Assembly: GCF_003573695.1 (NCBI RefSeq)
Contig: NC_039368.1
Coordinates: 78,754,374-78,818,373, forward strand
Reading direction: 5' to 3'
DNA from: Papaver somniferum
Taxonomy: Eukaryota > Streptophyta > Magnoliopsida > Ranunculales > Papaveraceae
DNA length: 64,000 bases
Made by a program: the position numbers and the translations under genes. This document shows, piece by piece, positions 35,220 through 48,855 of the stretch (the first letter of the stretch is position 1; the number at the start of each line of letters is the position of its first letter). Below the pieces are notes generated by a model that worked only from the letters and a program-made list of their open reading frames with translations, ran no database searches and was not told the origin of the DNA.

Positions 35220-36058
35220 GATTGGCTCAAAAGCTAAGTAACTATGTTACAAAGCCCAAAATTTGGTTTTTAATGGGTTTGGATTTTTGCGAAAAATTTG
35301 GTTTTGGTGGGAGACATTTTTTTTTTTTTGGTTTTTTTTTAAAATTTTGGGAGCAAGTTTGGTTTTAATGGGTTAAAGAAGAAAAAATTTGGTTGTTAAA
35401 ATTTGGGAGAAAAGTAAAATTTGGTTTTTTGAATGGGAGAGAAGTAATTTTTTTTTATTTTTTTTTTAAAAAGAAAATAAAATTTGGTTTTTGAATGGGA
35501 GCAAGCCCATTGTTGGTTTTGTGTTTGCTTTGGCTCAGCTGGTTTGAAAACGTTTGGTGAAACTGAGTCCAAAATCTCGGCCTAGAATTTGGGTACTCAG
35601 CCCACTAACGAGTTAACCTAGCGTGATCGGTTACAATCTCAGCTGGGTTTAAAAACCCAGAATATACAATACCAGTCCAAATTAAACAAGCTCACAAAAA
35701 TTAAATACAAGCCCACAAATTAAACAAACAAGCCCACAAAAATTAATTACAAACCCAACGGAAAATAAAAAGCCCAAAAATTGGCTTTAATATTACAAGC
35801 CCACAATCAAAAATTGGAAGCCCACAATTCGGGTTCTCTTAAATGGGTTACCTTTTAAGCACAGCCCAGCTGCTCTGATATTGTTGCAAAAACCCAGTTG
35901 GGCTTTGGTTCTTTTCCTTGGTGGCGTCCCAGCAGAGGAAAAACAGGTTCAGAACAGTAGGTCCAACAGCAAATGAAGTGAAGCAGATGCAGATGCAAAT
36001 GCTATGCAGTGAAATGCAAAAATAGCTAATAAAATTACTAGAAAAACACAGCACTAGT
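35220..36058 (-). other. Family A leader 2
   Basis: Same layout as leader 1. It has an extra TTGGTTGTTAAAA block near 35390 that leader 1 lacks and leaders 3 and 4 share. This groups internal regions 2-4 apart from 1. Confidence 0.5.
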
Positions 36059-36075
36059 CCCCGGCAGCGGCGCCA
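36059..36075 (-). other. Primer binding site, family A copy 2
   Basis: Identical to copy 1: TGGCGCCGCTGCCGGGG on the minus strand. Confidence 0.8.
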
Positions 36076-36081
36076 AAAACT

Positions 36082-38480
36082 TGGTGGGCCCGGGAAAGCG
36101 TATAAAATTGAAGCGAAATGAAACGGGCCTACAGTAATACCGCAAGTGCACGGTCTTCGGTTGTAGCTCGTGCAAGTACGGGTCGATCCACAGAGACTGG
36201 GTGTGTTTGGAGTTCTCTAGCTATTTTGGGCTCTAATTTGTTGTTGGTTAACTATGAAGCCTTTTGGGCTTTGGGCTTAGGGTACCTTTGGATTATAGGC
36301 TTGTTTGATAATGAAGTGAACTGAGCTTGGGCTCAGTTGGTCTTGAAGTGCACTAGGATTGGCCCTTGAAGTGCACTGGGCTTTTAATTGAGTTTGGGTT
36401 TTGACCTTATTCCCTAAGAATGAACTGGGCTTTATTGAACTGGGTTTGGAGCAGTAGCAGCAAACAAGGCTGGGCCTGGCAGGAGCACAACAAGGCTGGA
36501 GAAGTGAAGGCAACAGGAGCTGGGAGCAGCAACAGGAGAAGAAGTAGCAGCAGCAGTAGCAAGAGGAAGGAAAGCAGCAGCAGCAGCAGGGTTGCAGGGC
36601 AGTGGCCAAGGCAGCTGAGTAGCAAGGCAAGGAGAAAAGAAGAGATGGCAGTGAAGTAATGGTGGCACTAAGCCAAGAACAGTGAAAATTGATATAGGAA
36701 AAATGGACAGTGGAAAATGAAGAAAAACAGTGGCCAATGGCCAAAGGCAGTGATGGTGTGGCAGTGACAGTGACAAAAGAAAGGCAATGGCCAAGGACCA
36801 AAGGCAAAGGAAGAACAGGGCACAAAACAGTTATGAAAGGCCAAGAGTGAAGAAAGAACAAGATACAAAAAATGAAAGGCAAAGTTGGGAGCCTAGGCAT
36901 ACAACTAGAGTGGGAAGAGAACCAGTTTGCTCACAGTCACTAGTGAGCACTAGTTTCTCCCCACTGCTCAATCAATCCAATGCTTCAAAGGCTTTAGCCT
37001 AACATTCACACAAAACAATAAACATCACAGAGATAACATAGTAACATACACAAATCAGGAGCATTTACAGTGAAATTAAACAGTGAAACATTCTAATTAA
37101 ACTATCCTAACATAGATTAAACAATGAAACATTAACAAAATTTACAAAATAAAATTAACAGTAACACAGACAATTAACAGCAAACACTAAGAATAAAATT
37201 GAAAATTGAAATTAACTGAATTTGAAATTAAAACTAACCTAAACATGGAATTAAACAATAAAGTATGGAATTGAAATTTGGACAGTGGCAGCAAATGAAG
37301 AACCCTAAATTAACAGAACCCTAATTGTTTATGAAATTGAAATTAGAATTTTACAAACTAAAATTAAACCTAATTGGTAACTTGGCTAGTCCAAGAACAG
37401 TTTTCTACAACACCCCAGCGCTCAATTTATAGTTCTACACATTTTCCCCCAATTTCCCCCAAAACAATTGAGGCTAGGGTTTGAGATTACTCACCCAATT
37501 TGACACAACAACTCCAGTTTGATGTCGACCCATGCTTTGTATGGCTCTCCTGCTCCTTTCCATGCCTTCAATTTCTCATTCTCATCAACCTATTTCACCT
37601 ACTTCACACCTAGGGCAGTGGCGTGAGAGGAGAAGAAATTGGTTGTTGATGGAGAAGTATAACTCGATAATGATGATGGGTTTAGCTGTGTAGGGGTGGT
37701 TAGGTGGTTATGGAGTAGGTGGTGGCGATGGCAGTGGCGAGGTGGTAGCAGGTGAGGTATGGTGGTGGTGGTAGGTCTGCAAATAGGGTGGAGAAGAAGG
37801 AGGAGGTCGATAGAATGGGAAGAAGGGGCTGTTTGGCTAGGTTATAGGGTTCGGTCACTATGGTGTGTAGCGAGATCATCGAGTTCGATGTTCGGCGAAG
37901 CTGAGCGGTGGATGGTGGAATTTGGAAGGAATCGAACGGCGTCAAGGATACGGGATTAAGCGACCGTTGGATTGCGAGATACAACAATTTAACGGCACCA
38001 GATGGAGTTAGGTGCTGTAGTGTGAAGCAGGAGCTTCAGACCTCGATGCACTGACGATGCTGCGACCATTGGATGTAGATGGATCCAATCTGACGGCTAC
38101 AGGAGAATGGAAGCGGGTATGGATATAGAAAATGGGTTTGGGTAAGGGTTTTGGGCCTTGGGTATGCCAAGCCCATATCTTCTTTAAGAACAATTCTTCC
38201 TTCTTGAGCCCATTCCTAGCTTTTTGGTCTTGTGCGCACCATTCTTTGCGGCTTCCTTACGTAATTTCTTCCGGCTTTTCACCACTCTTTAGCTCTTTTC
38301 CGCTCCGCAAGTCATCCAGACTTTATTATTACCTAAAAATGCAAAATTAAGTAAGAAAAATATTTATTCTTGAAAACAATGAAAATACAGAATATGGGAT
38401 AAAATGTAGAATTACTGCACAAAAGGTGAGTTAAATGCCAACAAAAAGGGATAAATATATACATTATTTGGCACTCATCA
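36082..38480 (-). mobile_element. Family A LTR 3
   Basis: 2399 bp, shared between internal regions 2 and 3. The AGC microsatellite is longer than in LTRs 1 and 2, with two extra triplets near 36575. TATA box at 37434-37441. Confidence 0.9.
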
Positions 38481-39917
38481 AATACCCCCAAACCTGAATT
38501 TTACTTGTCCTCAAGTAAAACAAAACTAAGGAAATCCTAACTATACCACTGTCGTTGGTCTCTCGAATGCATTTAGCGTATGCACTAAGCCTTTTAAACC
38601 ACTAAGTGTCCCTAGTGGACGAGTTAAGTCTCGTGAAGGTTTGCTTAGAACGTACCTACAAAGTTCTAGGTCAAAATATAAGCTCAGATTCCATCAAATG
38701 TGACATGTGCAAGTCAGTTTAAGCTCACAGCAAAATGGAGATGTCAATCTAGCTATCAAAGGCACAATCCTAGCACTGATAACAAAAAAGACATGTGATA
38801 AGAGTGTAAAGTGTATCTACACATGTGTAAAGAACGATCTGAAGTTATGACTACTAATCACCAAGAGATAGTTTCTCAGGCTAAGAACCAAGGTCGAAAT
38901 CTAGCTAGCTGTCCGGACTTTACGAGAATTGTGAATGAGTTGGAGGTATTTCACAATTACTCGCGTTGTACATCAATGGCATACACCCTCCTTGCTTATT
39001 ACAATGAAACAACAAAATGACTATTTACATGACTCTTATTTACATTGACTACTCTTTTTATTTTTGGAACAAGAGATGATGGAATTGATAAATACTTGAT
39101 TTTTTCTTTTGTATTTTTCTGATTTTTTTTTTCTGAATATATACATCGTTTTTTTTTTTTTTTTTTTTAAGAAGGAAACACTTTTGATACATATACAAAA
39201 GAAACAAAAAATTACATGACACTTTGCAAGAGGTAGCCCTTTTTGATGCACCCAGTTAAATTCGATGGTTGTCTTTCTTAATGTAACCTCCACCTTCTAT
39301 CCCAACCAACCAAAGAACAAGCTAGTCAAGTTTCGTTCAGTATTCTAAAGTGATTGTCAATCGTAACTTCCTATCAAACACCTTGAAGATCGAGGCCATA
39401 CATGTATTGGTAGATCGTGCGCGTGCAAATTTCTTATCACTATGTGAATTGTGCTAGAATCAGGGTGCCTAAATATCTAGACTAAGACTCCTAATAATTA
39501 CATATTTGCACAAGAGTCAACATTTCAAGGTAAATGAGCTCCATTTTTTATGTTTTTTTTTCAATTTTTAATTTTTCATTTTGATTTTTTTTTTTTCATT
39601 TTTTTGGAATTTTTCAATTTTTTCAAAAAGATGGAGTTTTGTTTTCAATTATGGCATATTATCATGGTATCTACTTTTCACCCCCAAACCTAAACTAAAC
39701 ATTGTCCTCAATGTTTCAAAATATGAATAAAATTATAATACAACATATGAAGAGGATCATGTTGAGTAGAGAAAAAAAAAAGAGAATACCCGATTTCGGC
39801 GAAAGCAAGATTAAAACTCCGTTATTCAAGGAAAAAATCCATCATATGTCAGCCGAGATCATATTGGATTAGCAAAATATATACAAAAGGAACAAAAGGG
39901 TTTTTAAGAAATTTTAT
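38481..39917 (-). other. Family A internal region 3, 3' non-coding part
   Basis: Same elements as the other copies; internal AGGA hairpin at 39697-39716. No protein-coding frame is supported. Confidence 0.65.
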
Positions 39918-41619
39918 CTACTGGATTATATACAAAAATTCACCATACACTAACAATCTAAAGAGTTGAGGATCAACCCAAAAGACGGAGTGTAGAGGTT
40001 TCAACAGCTTCACACAAAATAACAGGAAAGAAACGCAAGTGAAACTGTGAAACAAAATGAGCTACTCCCAAACCTGGATTTTTCAACGGATAAAATTTTG
40101 GAAACAAAATCTCGCAGTTTTGGGGGTTCATCATGCACAAGGTCTAGCTCGAAATGAACTTTGCTAGGGACGGGCAAACATGCTAATTCCAACTGTGGTT
40201 CCTCAAATGTATTATACTTAGAAGCAAAATAGTCCAAGAGGACTTGGGAAGCACACAGTTCCAAACCTAGATTAGGAATTTTCAGAAAAGTCGGTTTGAC
40301 AATATGGGTACAAACCAAATCTAGGTTGGGTGGAAGACCATCAGATTGTGACTTATGTAGGACGATAGGCACATCATTATTAATCACATCAACATCTCCT
40401 AAGTCTTCTACACGTGTCACAACATGCTCACAATCATCAAACAAATTGGCAAGATCACAATCAGAGTCATCAACATCATCAACAAATTTATTCTCATGCA
40501 TCGGCAAATCAGGAGAAATATCACAATGTGACCTAGGTAGAGAATCAGACACATCAAATATATTTTCATGCATATTAGTGTCTACAGAAGATTCAACTAT
40601 TCCTATGTCATGCTCATCTTCACAGAATAATTGTACGAATCCCATGTCAATATCAAAATCATATGAATTACAATGAGTATTAGAAAAAACAACATTCATG
40701 AAGGTCGAGGGCGAGAAGCCATATGTCTTTGAACCAACAGGTTCCACAATATTTTCATGTTTTTCTAACATATCATCATAATCATCATCATGGTAGCATG
40801 CATATTGGTCCTCATTAACAGTGGTGGTGTCATTAGTCGATTCATGTTCCTCTAAATTAGGTTCATATTCAACATCATTTACATGAATGGGACTAGACAC
40901 TTCATTAGGGACAACATACATTTCCTCATGAATTTCCTCCTTTTGTAGGTGAAGCAAAATCTGATCTAAATGTGCATGAATTCGTGATGTAGATCTATCA
41001 TAGTCTTGCTTGCAGAGTCTTAAAGCTTCTGTGGTGGAGTCTAAATTCATGGGAGTACAAAATTCTTCATGTTCAAATTGTGGTGAATGGTACATGTGTG
41101 CATGGTCATTAGGGTTTACAAAATATTGATCGCAACCCTCAAAGGATTGATTATGGTCCCAATGACTACCATTCTCACAATTTATGGGCATTTCATACCT
41201 TGGATTTTCTCTACATTGCCTAAAATTATGCAAAATATGACAATTCTCAACAGGGTGGTCTAAACTACCACATGCGGGACATGCATAGATTTCAGGTTGC
41301 CTAAGAAAATTAGATGTGACAGATTCCTCATGTGATTGCATTTCTAAAGCTGTGATTCGAGCTTCTATTTGATCCATAAGTGATGATTGTGTGAGTGAGG
41401 CTCTAGCAGAATGTTCATTTTCACGTTGCGATGAATGATGCATGTATGAATAGTCGTTAGGGTTCATGTATTGCGGCTCGGACTTTGAAAATGTCCATAA
41501 TAATTCCTATGACTATTGACATCATGGTCCGTGGAAGGTTCATAACGTGGCACATGCCCATAAGCAAGTTCTCTAAGAGTTTTATTTCCATCCCCAGGAG
41601 CAGACCAAAATCCAGACAT
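39918..41619 (-). pseudogene. Family A gag-like protein, copy 3 (two frameshifts)
   Basis: The equivalent start is at 41619. A one-base deletion at about 41478 (CTCGGACTTTG against CTCGGGACTTTG in copy 1) shifts the frame after about 46 codons. The remaining frame is open from an internal Met at 41467 to 40010 (485 codons). A second one-base deletion near 40017 (ACAAAATAAC against ACAAATATAAC) replaces the hydrophobic C-terminus and DPQLFRLL end with a short tail. The CCHC knuckle and acidic middle are intact. Confidence 0.8.
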
Positions 41620-42448
41620 GATTGGCTCAAAAGCTAAGTAACTATGTTACAAAGCCCAAAATTTGGTTTTTAATGGGTTTGGATTTTTGCGAAAAATTTG
41701 GTTTTGGTGGGAGACATTTTTTTTTTTTGGTTTTTTTTTAAAATTTTGGGAGCAAGTTTGGTTTTAATGGGTTAAAGAAGAAAAAATTTGGTTGTTAAAA
41801 TTTGGGAGAAAAGTAAAATTTGGTTTTTTGAATGGGAGAGAAGTAATTTTTTTTTTTAAAAAGAAAATAAAATTTGGTTTTTGAATGGGAGCAAGCCCAT
41901 TGTTGGTTTTGTGTTTGCTTTGGCTCAGCTGGTTTGAAAACGTTTGGTGAAACTGAGTCCAAAATCTCGGCCTAGAATTTGGGTACTCAGCCCACTAACG
42001 AGTTAACCTAGCGTGATCGGTTACAATCTCAGCTGGGTTTAAAAACCCAGAATATACAATACCAGTCCAAATTAAACAAGCTCACAAAAATTAAATACAA
42101 GCCCACAAATTAAACAAACAAGCCCACAAAAATTAATTACAAACCCAACGGAAAATAAAAAGCCCAAAAATTGGCTTTAATATTACAAGCCCACAATCAA
42201 AAATTGGAAGCCCACAATTCGGGTTCTCTTAAATGGGTTACCTTTTAAGCACAGCCCAGCTGCTCTGATATTGTTGCAAAAACCCAGTTGGGCTTTGGTT
42301 CTTTTCCTTGGTGGCGTCCCAGCAGAGGAAAAACAGGTTCAGAACAGCAGGTCCAACAGCAAATGAAGTGAAGCAGATGCAGATGCAAATGCTATGCAGT
42401 GAAATGCAAAAATAGCTAATAAAACTACTAGAAAAACACAGCACCAGT
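41620..42448 (-). other. Family A leader 3
   Basis: Same layout as leader 2, with shorter homopolymer runs near 41850. No gene is seen. Confidence 0.5.
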
Positions 42449-42465
42449 CCCCGGCAGCGGCGCCA
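42449..42465 (-). other. Primer binding site, family A copy 3
   Basis: Identical to copy 1: TGGCGCCGCTGCCGGGG on the minus strand. Confidence 0.8.
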
Positions 42466-42471
42466 AAAACT

Positions 42472-44869
42472 TGGTGGGCCCGGGAAAGCGTATAAAATTG
42501 AAGCGAAATGAAACGGGCCTACAGTAATACCGCAAGTGCACGGTCGTCGGTTGTAGCTCGTGCAAGTACGGGTCGATCCACAGAGACTGGGTGTGTTTGG
42601 AGTTCTCTAGCTATTTTGGGCTCTAATTTGTTGTTGGTTAACTATGAAGCCTTTTGGGCTTTGGGCTTAGGGTACCTTTGGATTATAGGCTTGTTTGATA
42701 ATGAAGTGAACTGAGCTTGGGCTCAGTTGGTCTTGAAGTGCACTAGGCTTGGCCCTTGAAGTGCACTGGGCTTTTAATTGAGTTTGGGTTTTGACCTTAT
42801 TCCCTAAGAATGAACTGGGCTTTATTGAACTGGGTTGGAGCAGTAGCAGCAACAAGGCTGGGCCTGGCAGGAGCAAAACAAGGCTGGAGAAGTGAAGGCA
42901 ACAGGAGCTGGGAGCAGCAACAGGAGAAGAAGTAGCAGCAGCAGTAGCAAGAGGAAGGAAAGCAGCAGCAGCAGCAGGGTTGCAGGGCAGTGGCCAAGGC
43001 AGCTGAGTAGCAAGGCAAGGAGAAAAGAAGAGATGGCAGTGAAGTAATGGTGGCACTAAGCCAAGAACAGTGAAAATTGATATAGGAAAAATGGACAGTG
43101 GAAAATGAAGAAAAACAGTGGCCAATGGCCAAAGGCAGTGATGGTGTGGCAGTGACAGTGACAAAAGAAAGGCAATGGCCAAGGACCAAAGGCAAAGGAA
43201 GAACAGGGCACAAAACAGTTATGAAAGGCCAAGAGTGAAGAAAGAACAAGATACAAAAAATGAAAGGCAAAGTTGGGAGCCTAGGCATACAACTAGAGTG
43301 GGAAGAGAACCAGTTTGCTCACAGTCACTAGTGAGCACTAGTTTCTCCCCTGCTCAATCAATCCAATGCTTCAAAGGCTTTAGCCTAACATTCACACAAA
43401 ACAATAAACATCACAGAGATAACATAGTAACATACACAAATCAGGAGCATTTACAGTGAAATTAAACAGTGAAACATTCTAATTAAACTATCCTAACATA
43501 GATTAAACAATGAAACATTAACAAAATTTACAAAATAAAATTAACAGTAACACAGACAATTAACAGCAAACACTAAGAATAAAATTGAAAATTGAAATTA
43601 ACTGAATTTGAAATTAAAACTAACCTAAACATGGAATTAAACAATAAAGTATGGAATTGAAATTTGGACAGTGGCAGCAAATGAAGAACCCTAAATTAAC
43701 AGAACCCTAATTGTTTATGAAATTGAAATTAGAATTTTACAAACTAAAATTAAACCTAATTGGTAACTTGGCTAGTCCAAGAACAGTTTTCTACAACACC
43801 CCAGCGCTCAATTTATAGTTCTACACATTTTCCCCCAATTTCCCCCAAAACAATTGAGGCTAGGGTTTGAGATTACTCACCCAATTTGACACAACAACCT
43901 CCAGTTTGATGTCGACCCATGCTTTGTATGGCTCTCCTGCTCCTTTCCATGCCTTCAATTTCTCATTCTCATCAACCTATTTCACCTACTTCACACCTAG
44001 GGCAGTGGCGTGAGAGGAGAAGAAATTGGTTGTTGATGGAGAAGTATAACTCGATAATGATGATGGGTTTAGCTGTGTAGGGGTGGTTAGGTGGTTATGG
44101 AGTAGGTGGTGGCGATGGCAGTGGCGAGGTGGTAGCAGGTGAGGTATGGTGGTGGTGGTAGGTCTGCAAATAGGGTGGAGAAGAAGGAGGAGGTCGATAG
44201 AATGGGAAGAAGGGGCTGTTTGGCTAGGTTATAGGGTTCGGTCACTATGGTGTGTAGCGAGATCATCGAGTTCGATGTTCGGCGAAGCTGAGCGGTGGAT
44301 GGTGGAATTTGGAAGGAATCGAACGGCGTCAAGGATACGGGATTAAGCGACCGTTGGATTGCGAGATACAACGAATTTAACGGCACCAGATGGAGTTAGG
44401 TGCTGTAGTGTGAAGCAGGAGCTTCAGACCTCGATGCACTGACGATGCTGCGACCATTGGATGTAGATGGATCCAATCTGACGGCTACAGGAGAATGGAA
44501 GCGGGTATGGATATAGAAAATGGGTTTGGGTAAGGGTTTTGGGCCTTGGGTATGCCAAGCCCATATCTTCTTTAAGAACAATTCTTCCTTCTTGAGCCCA
44601 TTCCTAGCTTTTTGGTCTTGTGCGCACCATTCTTTGCGGCTTCCTTACGTAATTTCTTCCGGCTTTTCACCACTCTTTAGCTCTTTTCCGCTCCGCAAGT
44701 CATCCAGACTTTATTTATTACCTAAAAATGCAAAATTAAGTAAGAAAAATATTTATTCTTGAAAACAATGAAAATACAGAATATGGGATAAAATGTAGAA
44801 TTACTGCACAAAAGGTGAGTTAAATGCCAACAAAAAGGGATAAATATATACATTATTTGGCACTCATCA
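42472..44869 (-). mobile_element. Family A LTR 4
   Basis: 2398 bp, shared between internal regions 3 and 4. It has the longer AGC microsatellite, like LTR 3. Small private deletions include TTGGAGCAG for TTTGGAGCAG near 42835 and CCCCTGCTC for CCCCACTGCTC near 43347. TATA box at 43810-43817. Confidence 0.9.
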
Positions 44870-46308
44870 AATACCCCCAAACCTGAATTTTACTTGTCCT
44901 CAAGTAAAACAAAACTAAGGAAATCCTAACTATACCACTGTCGTTGGTCTCTCGAATGCATTTAGCGTATGCACTAAGCCTTTTAAACCACTAAGTGTCC
45001 CTAGTGGACGAGTTAAGTCTCGTGAAGGTTTGCTTAGAACGTACCTACAAAGTTCTAGGTCAAAATATAAGCTCAGATTCCATCAAATGTGACATGTGCA
45101 AGTCAGTTTAAGCTCACAGCAAAATGGAGATGTCAATCTAGCTATCAAAGGCACAATCCTAGCACTGATAACAAAAAAAGACATGTGATAAGAGTGTAAA
45201 GTGTATCTACACATGTGTAAAGAACGATCTGAAGTTATGACTACTAATCACCAAGAGATAGTTTCTCAGGCTAAGAACCAAGGTCGAAATCTAGCTAGCT
45301 GTCCGGACTTTACGAGAATTGTGAATGAGTTGGAGGTATTTCACAATTACTCGCGTTGTACATCAATGGCATACACCCTCCTTGCTTATTACAATGAAAC
45401 AACAAAATGACTATTTACATGACTCTTATTTACATTGACTACTCTCTTTTTATTTTTGGAACAAGAGATGATGGAATTGATAAATACTTGATTTTTTCTT
45501 TTGTATTTTTCTGATATTTTTTTTTCTGAATATATACATCGTTTTTTTTTTTTTTTTTTTTTAAGAAGGAAACACTTTTGATACATATACAAAAGAAACA
45601 AAAAATTACATGACACTTTGCAAGAGGTAGCCCTTTTTGATGCACCCAGTTAAATTCGATGGTTGTCTTTCTTAATGTAACCTCCACCTTCTATCCCAAC
45701 CAACCAAAGAACAAGCTAGTCAAGTTTCGTTCAGTATTCTAAAGTGATTGGCAATCGTAACTTCCTATCAAACACCTTGAAGATCGAGGCCATACATGTA
45801 TTGGTAGATCGTGCGCGTGCAAATTTCTTATCACTATGTGAATTGTGCTAGAATCAGGGTGCCTAAATATCTAGACTAAGACTCCTAATAATTACATATT
45901 TGCACAAGAGTCAACATTTCAAGGTAAATGAGCTCCATTTTTTATGTTTTTTTTTTTTCAATTTTTAATTTTTCATTTTGATTTTTTTTTTTATTTTTTT
46001 GGAATTTTTCAATTTTTCAAAAAGATGGAGTTTTGTTTTCAATTATGGCATATTATCATGGTATCTACTTTTCACCCCCAAACCTAAACTAAACATTGTC
46101 CTCAATGTTTCAAAATATGAATAAAATTAAATACAACATATGAAGAGGATCATGTTGAGTAGAGAAAAAAAAAGAGAATACCCGATTTCGGCGAAAGCAA
46201 GATTAAACTCCGTTATTCAAGGAAAAAATCCATCATATGTCAGCCGAGATCATATTGGATTAGCAAAATATATACAAAAGGAACAAAAGGGTTTTTAAGA
46301 AATTTTAT
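44870..46308 (-). other. Family A internal region 4, 3' non-coding part
   Basis: Same elements as the other copies; internal AGGA hairpin at 46091-46110. It carries several one-base deletions in homopolymers, for example GATTAAACTCC for GATTAAAACTCC near 46201. Confidence 0.65.
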
Positions 46309-48001
46309 CTACTGGATTATATACAAAATTCACCATACACTAACAATCTAAAGAGTTGAGGATCAACCCAAAAGACGGAGTGTAGAGGTTTCAACAGCTT
46401 CACACAAATATAACAGGAAAGAAACGCAAGTGAAACTGTGAAACAAAATGAGCTACTCCCAAACCTGGATTTTTCAACGGATAAAATTTTGGAAACAAAA
46501 TCTCGCAGTTTTGGGGGTTCATCATGCACAAGGTCTAGCTCGAAATGAACTTTGCTAGGGACGGGCAAACATGCTAATTCCAACTGTGGTTCCTCAAATG
46601 TATTATACTTAGAAGCAAAATAGTCCAAGAGGACTTGGGAAGCACACAGTTCCAAACCTAGATTAGGAATTTTCAGAAAAGTCGGTTTGACAATATGGGT
46701 ACAAACCAAATCTAGGTTGGGTGGAAGACCATCAGATTGTGACTTATGTAGGACGATAGGCACATCATTATTAATCACATCAACATCTCCTAAGTCTTCT
46801 ACACGTGTCACAACATGCTCACAATCATCAAACAAATTGGCAAGATCAATCAGAGTCATCAACATCATCAACAATTTATTCTCATGCATCGGCAAATCAG
46901 GAGAAATATCACAATGTGACCTAGGTAGAGAATCAGACACATCAAATATATTTTCATGCATATTAGTGTCTACAGAATATTCAACTATTCCTATGTCATG
47001 CTCATCTTCACAGAATAATTGTACGAATCCCATGTCAATATCAAAATCATATGAATTACAATGAGTATTAGAAAAAAACATTCATGAAGGTCGAGGGAGA
47101 AGCCATATGTCTTTGAACCAACAGGTTCCACAATTTTCATGTTTTTCTAACATATCATCATAATCATCATCTGGTAGCATGCATATTGGTCCTCATTAAC
47201 AGTGGTGGTGTCATTAATCGATTCATGTTCCTCTAAATTAGGTTCATATTCAACATCATTTACATGAATGGGACTAGACACTTCATTAGGGACAACATAC
47301 ATTTCCTCATGAATTTCCTCCTTTTGTAGGTGAAGCAAAATCTGATCTAAATGTGCATGAATTCGTGATGTAGATCTATCATAGTCTTGCTTGCAGAGTC
47401 TTAAAGCTTCTGTGGTGGAGTCTAAATTCATGGGAGTACAAAATTCTTCATGTTCAAATTGTGGTGAATGGTACATGTGTGCATGGTCATTAGGGTTTAC
47501 AAAATATTGATCGCAACCCTCAAAGGATTGATTATGGTCCCAATGACTACCATTCTCACAATTTATGGGCATTTCATACCTTGGATTTTCTCTACATTGC
47601 CTAAAATTATGCAAAATATGACAATTCTCAACAGGGTGGTCTAAACTACCACATGCGGGACATGCATAGATTTCAGGTTGCCTAAGAAAATTAGATGTGA
47701 CAGATTCCTCATGTGATTGCATTTCTAAAGCTGTGATTCGAGCTTCTATTTGATCCATAAGTGATGATTGTGTGAGTGAGGCTCTAGCAGAATGTTCATT
47801 TTCACGTTGCGATGAATGATGCATGTATGAATAGTCGTTAGGGTTCATGTATTGCGGCTCGAGACTTTGAAAATGTCCATAATAATTCCTATGACTATTG
47901 AAATCATGGTCCGTGGAAGGTTCATAACGTGGCACATGCCCATAAGCAAGTTCTCTAAGAGTTTTATTTCCATCCCCAGGAGCAGACCAAAATCCAGACA
48001 T
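46309..48001 (-). pseudogene. Family A gag-like protein, copy 4 (multiply frameshifted)
   Basis: It starts at 48001 as in copy 1 and is open for 284 codons to 47147, including the CCHC knuckle. A two-base loss near 47170 (CATCATCTGG for CATCATCATGG) then shifts the frame. Further one- to four-base losses lie near 47133, 47096, 47075, 46872 and 46846. The C-terminal part is open again from 47081 to 46317. A final loss near 46327 removes the normal last residues. Confidence 0.8.
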
Positions 48002-48832
48002 GATTGGCTCAAAAGCTAAGTAACTATGTTACAAAGCCCAAAATTTGGTTTTTAATGGGTTTGGATTTTTGCGAAAAATTTGGTTTTGGTGGGAGACATT
48101 TTTTTTTTTTTGGTTTTTTTTTAAAATTTTGGGAGCAAGTTTGGTTTTAATGGGTTAAAGAAGAAAAAATTTGGTTGTTAAAATTTGGGAGAAAAGTAAA
48201 ATTTGGTTTTTTGAATGGGAGAGAAGTAATTTTTTTTTTTAAAAAAGAAAATAAAATTTGGTTTTTGAATGGGAGCAAGCCCATTGTTGGTTTTGTGTTT
48301 GCTTTGGCTCAGCTGGTTTGAAAACGTTTGGTGAAACTGAGTCCAAAATCTCGGCCTAGAATTTGGGTACTCAGCCCACTAACGAGTTAACCTAGCGTGA
48401 TCGGTTACAATCTCAGCTGGGTTTAAAAACCCAGAATATACAATACCAGTCCAAATTAAACAAGCTCACAAAAATTAAATACAAGCCCACAAATTAAACA
48501 AACAAGCCCACAAAAATTAATTACAAACCCAACGGAAAATAAAAAGCCCAAAAATTGGCTTTAATATTACAAGCCCACAATCAAAAATTGGAAGCCCACA
48601 ATTCGGGTTCTCTTAAATGGGTTACCTTTTAAGCACAGCCCAGCTGCTCTGATATTGTTGCAAAAACCCAGTTGGGCTTTGGTTCTTTTCCTTGGTGGCG
48701 TCCCAGCAGAGGAAAAACAGGTTCAGAACAGCAGGTCCAACAGCAAATGAAGTGAAGCAGATGCAGATGCAAATGCTATGCAGTGAAATGCAAAAATAGC
48801 TAATAAAACTACTAGAAAAACACAGCACCAGT
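48002..48832 (-). other. Family A leader 4
   Basis: Same layout as leaders 2 and 3. No gene is seen. Confidence 0.5.
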
Positions 48833-48849
48833 CCCCGGCAGCGGCGCCA
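48833..48849 (-). other. Primer binding site, family A copy 4
   Basis: Identical to copy 1: TGGCGCCGCTGCCGGGG on the minus strand. Confidence 0.8.
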
Positions 48850-48855
48850 AAAACT

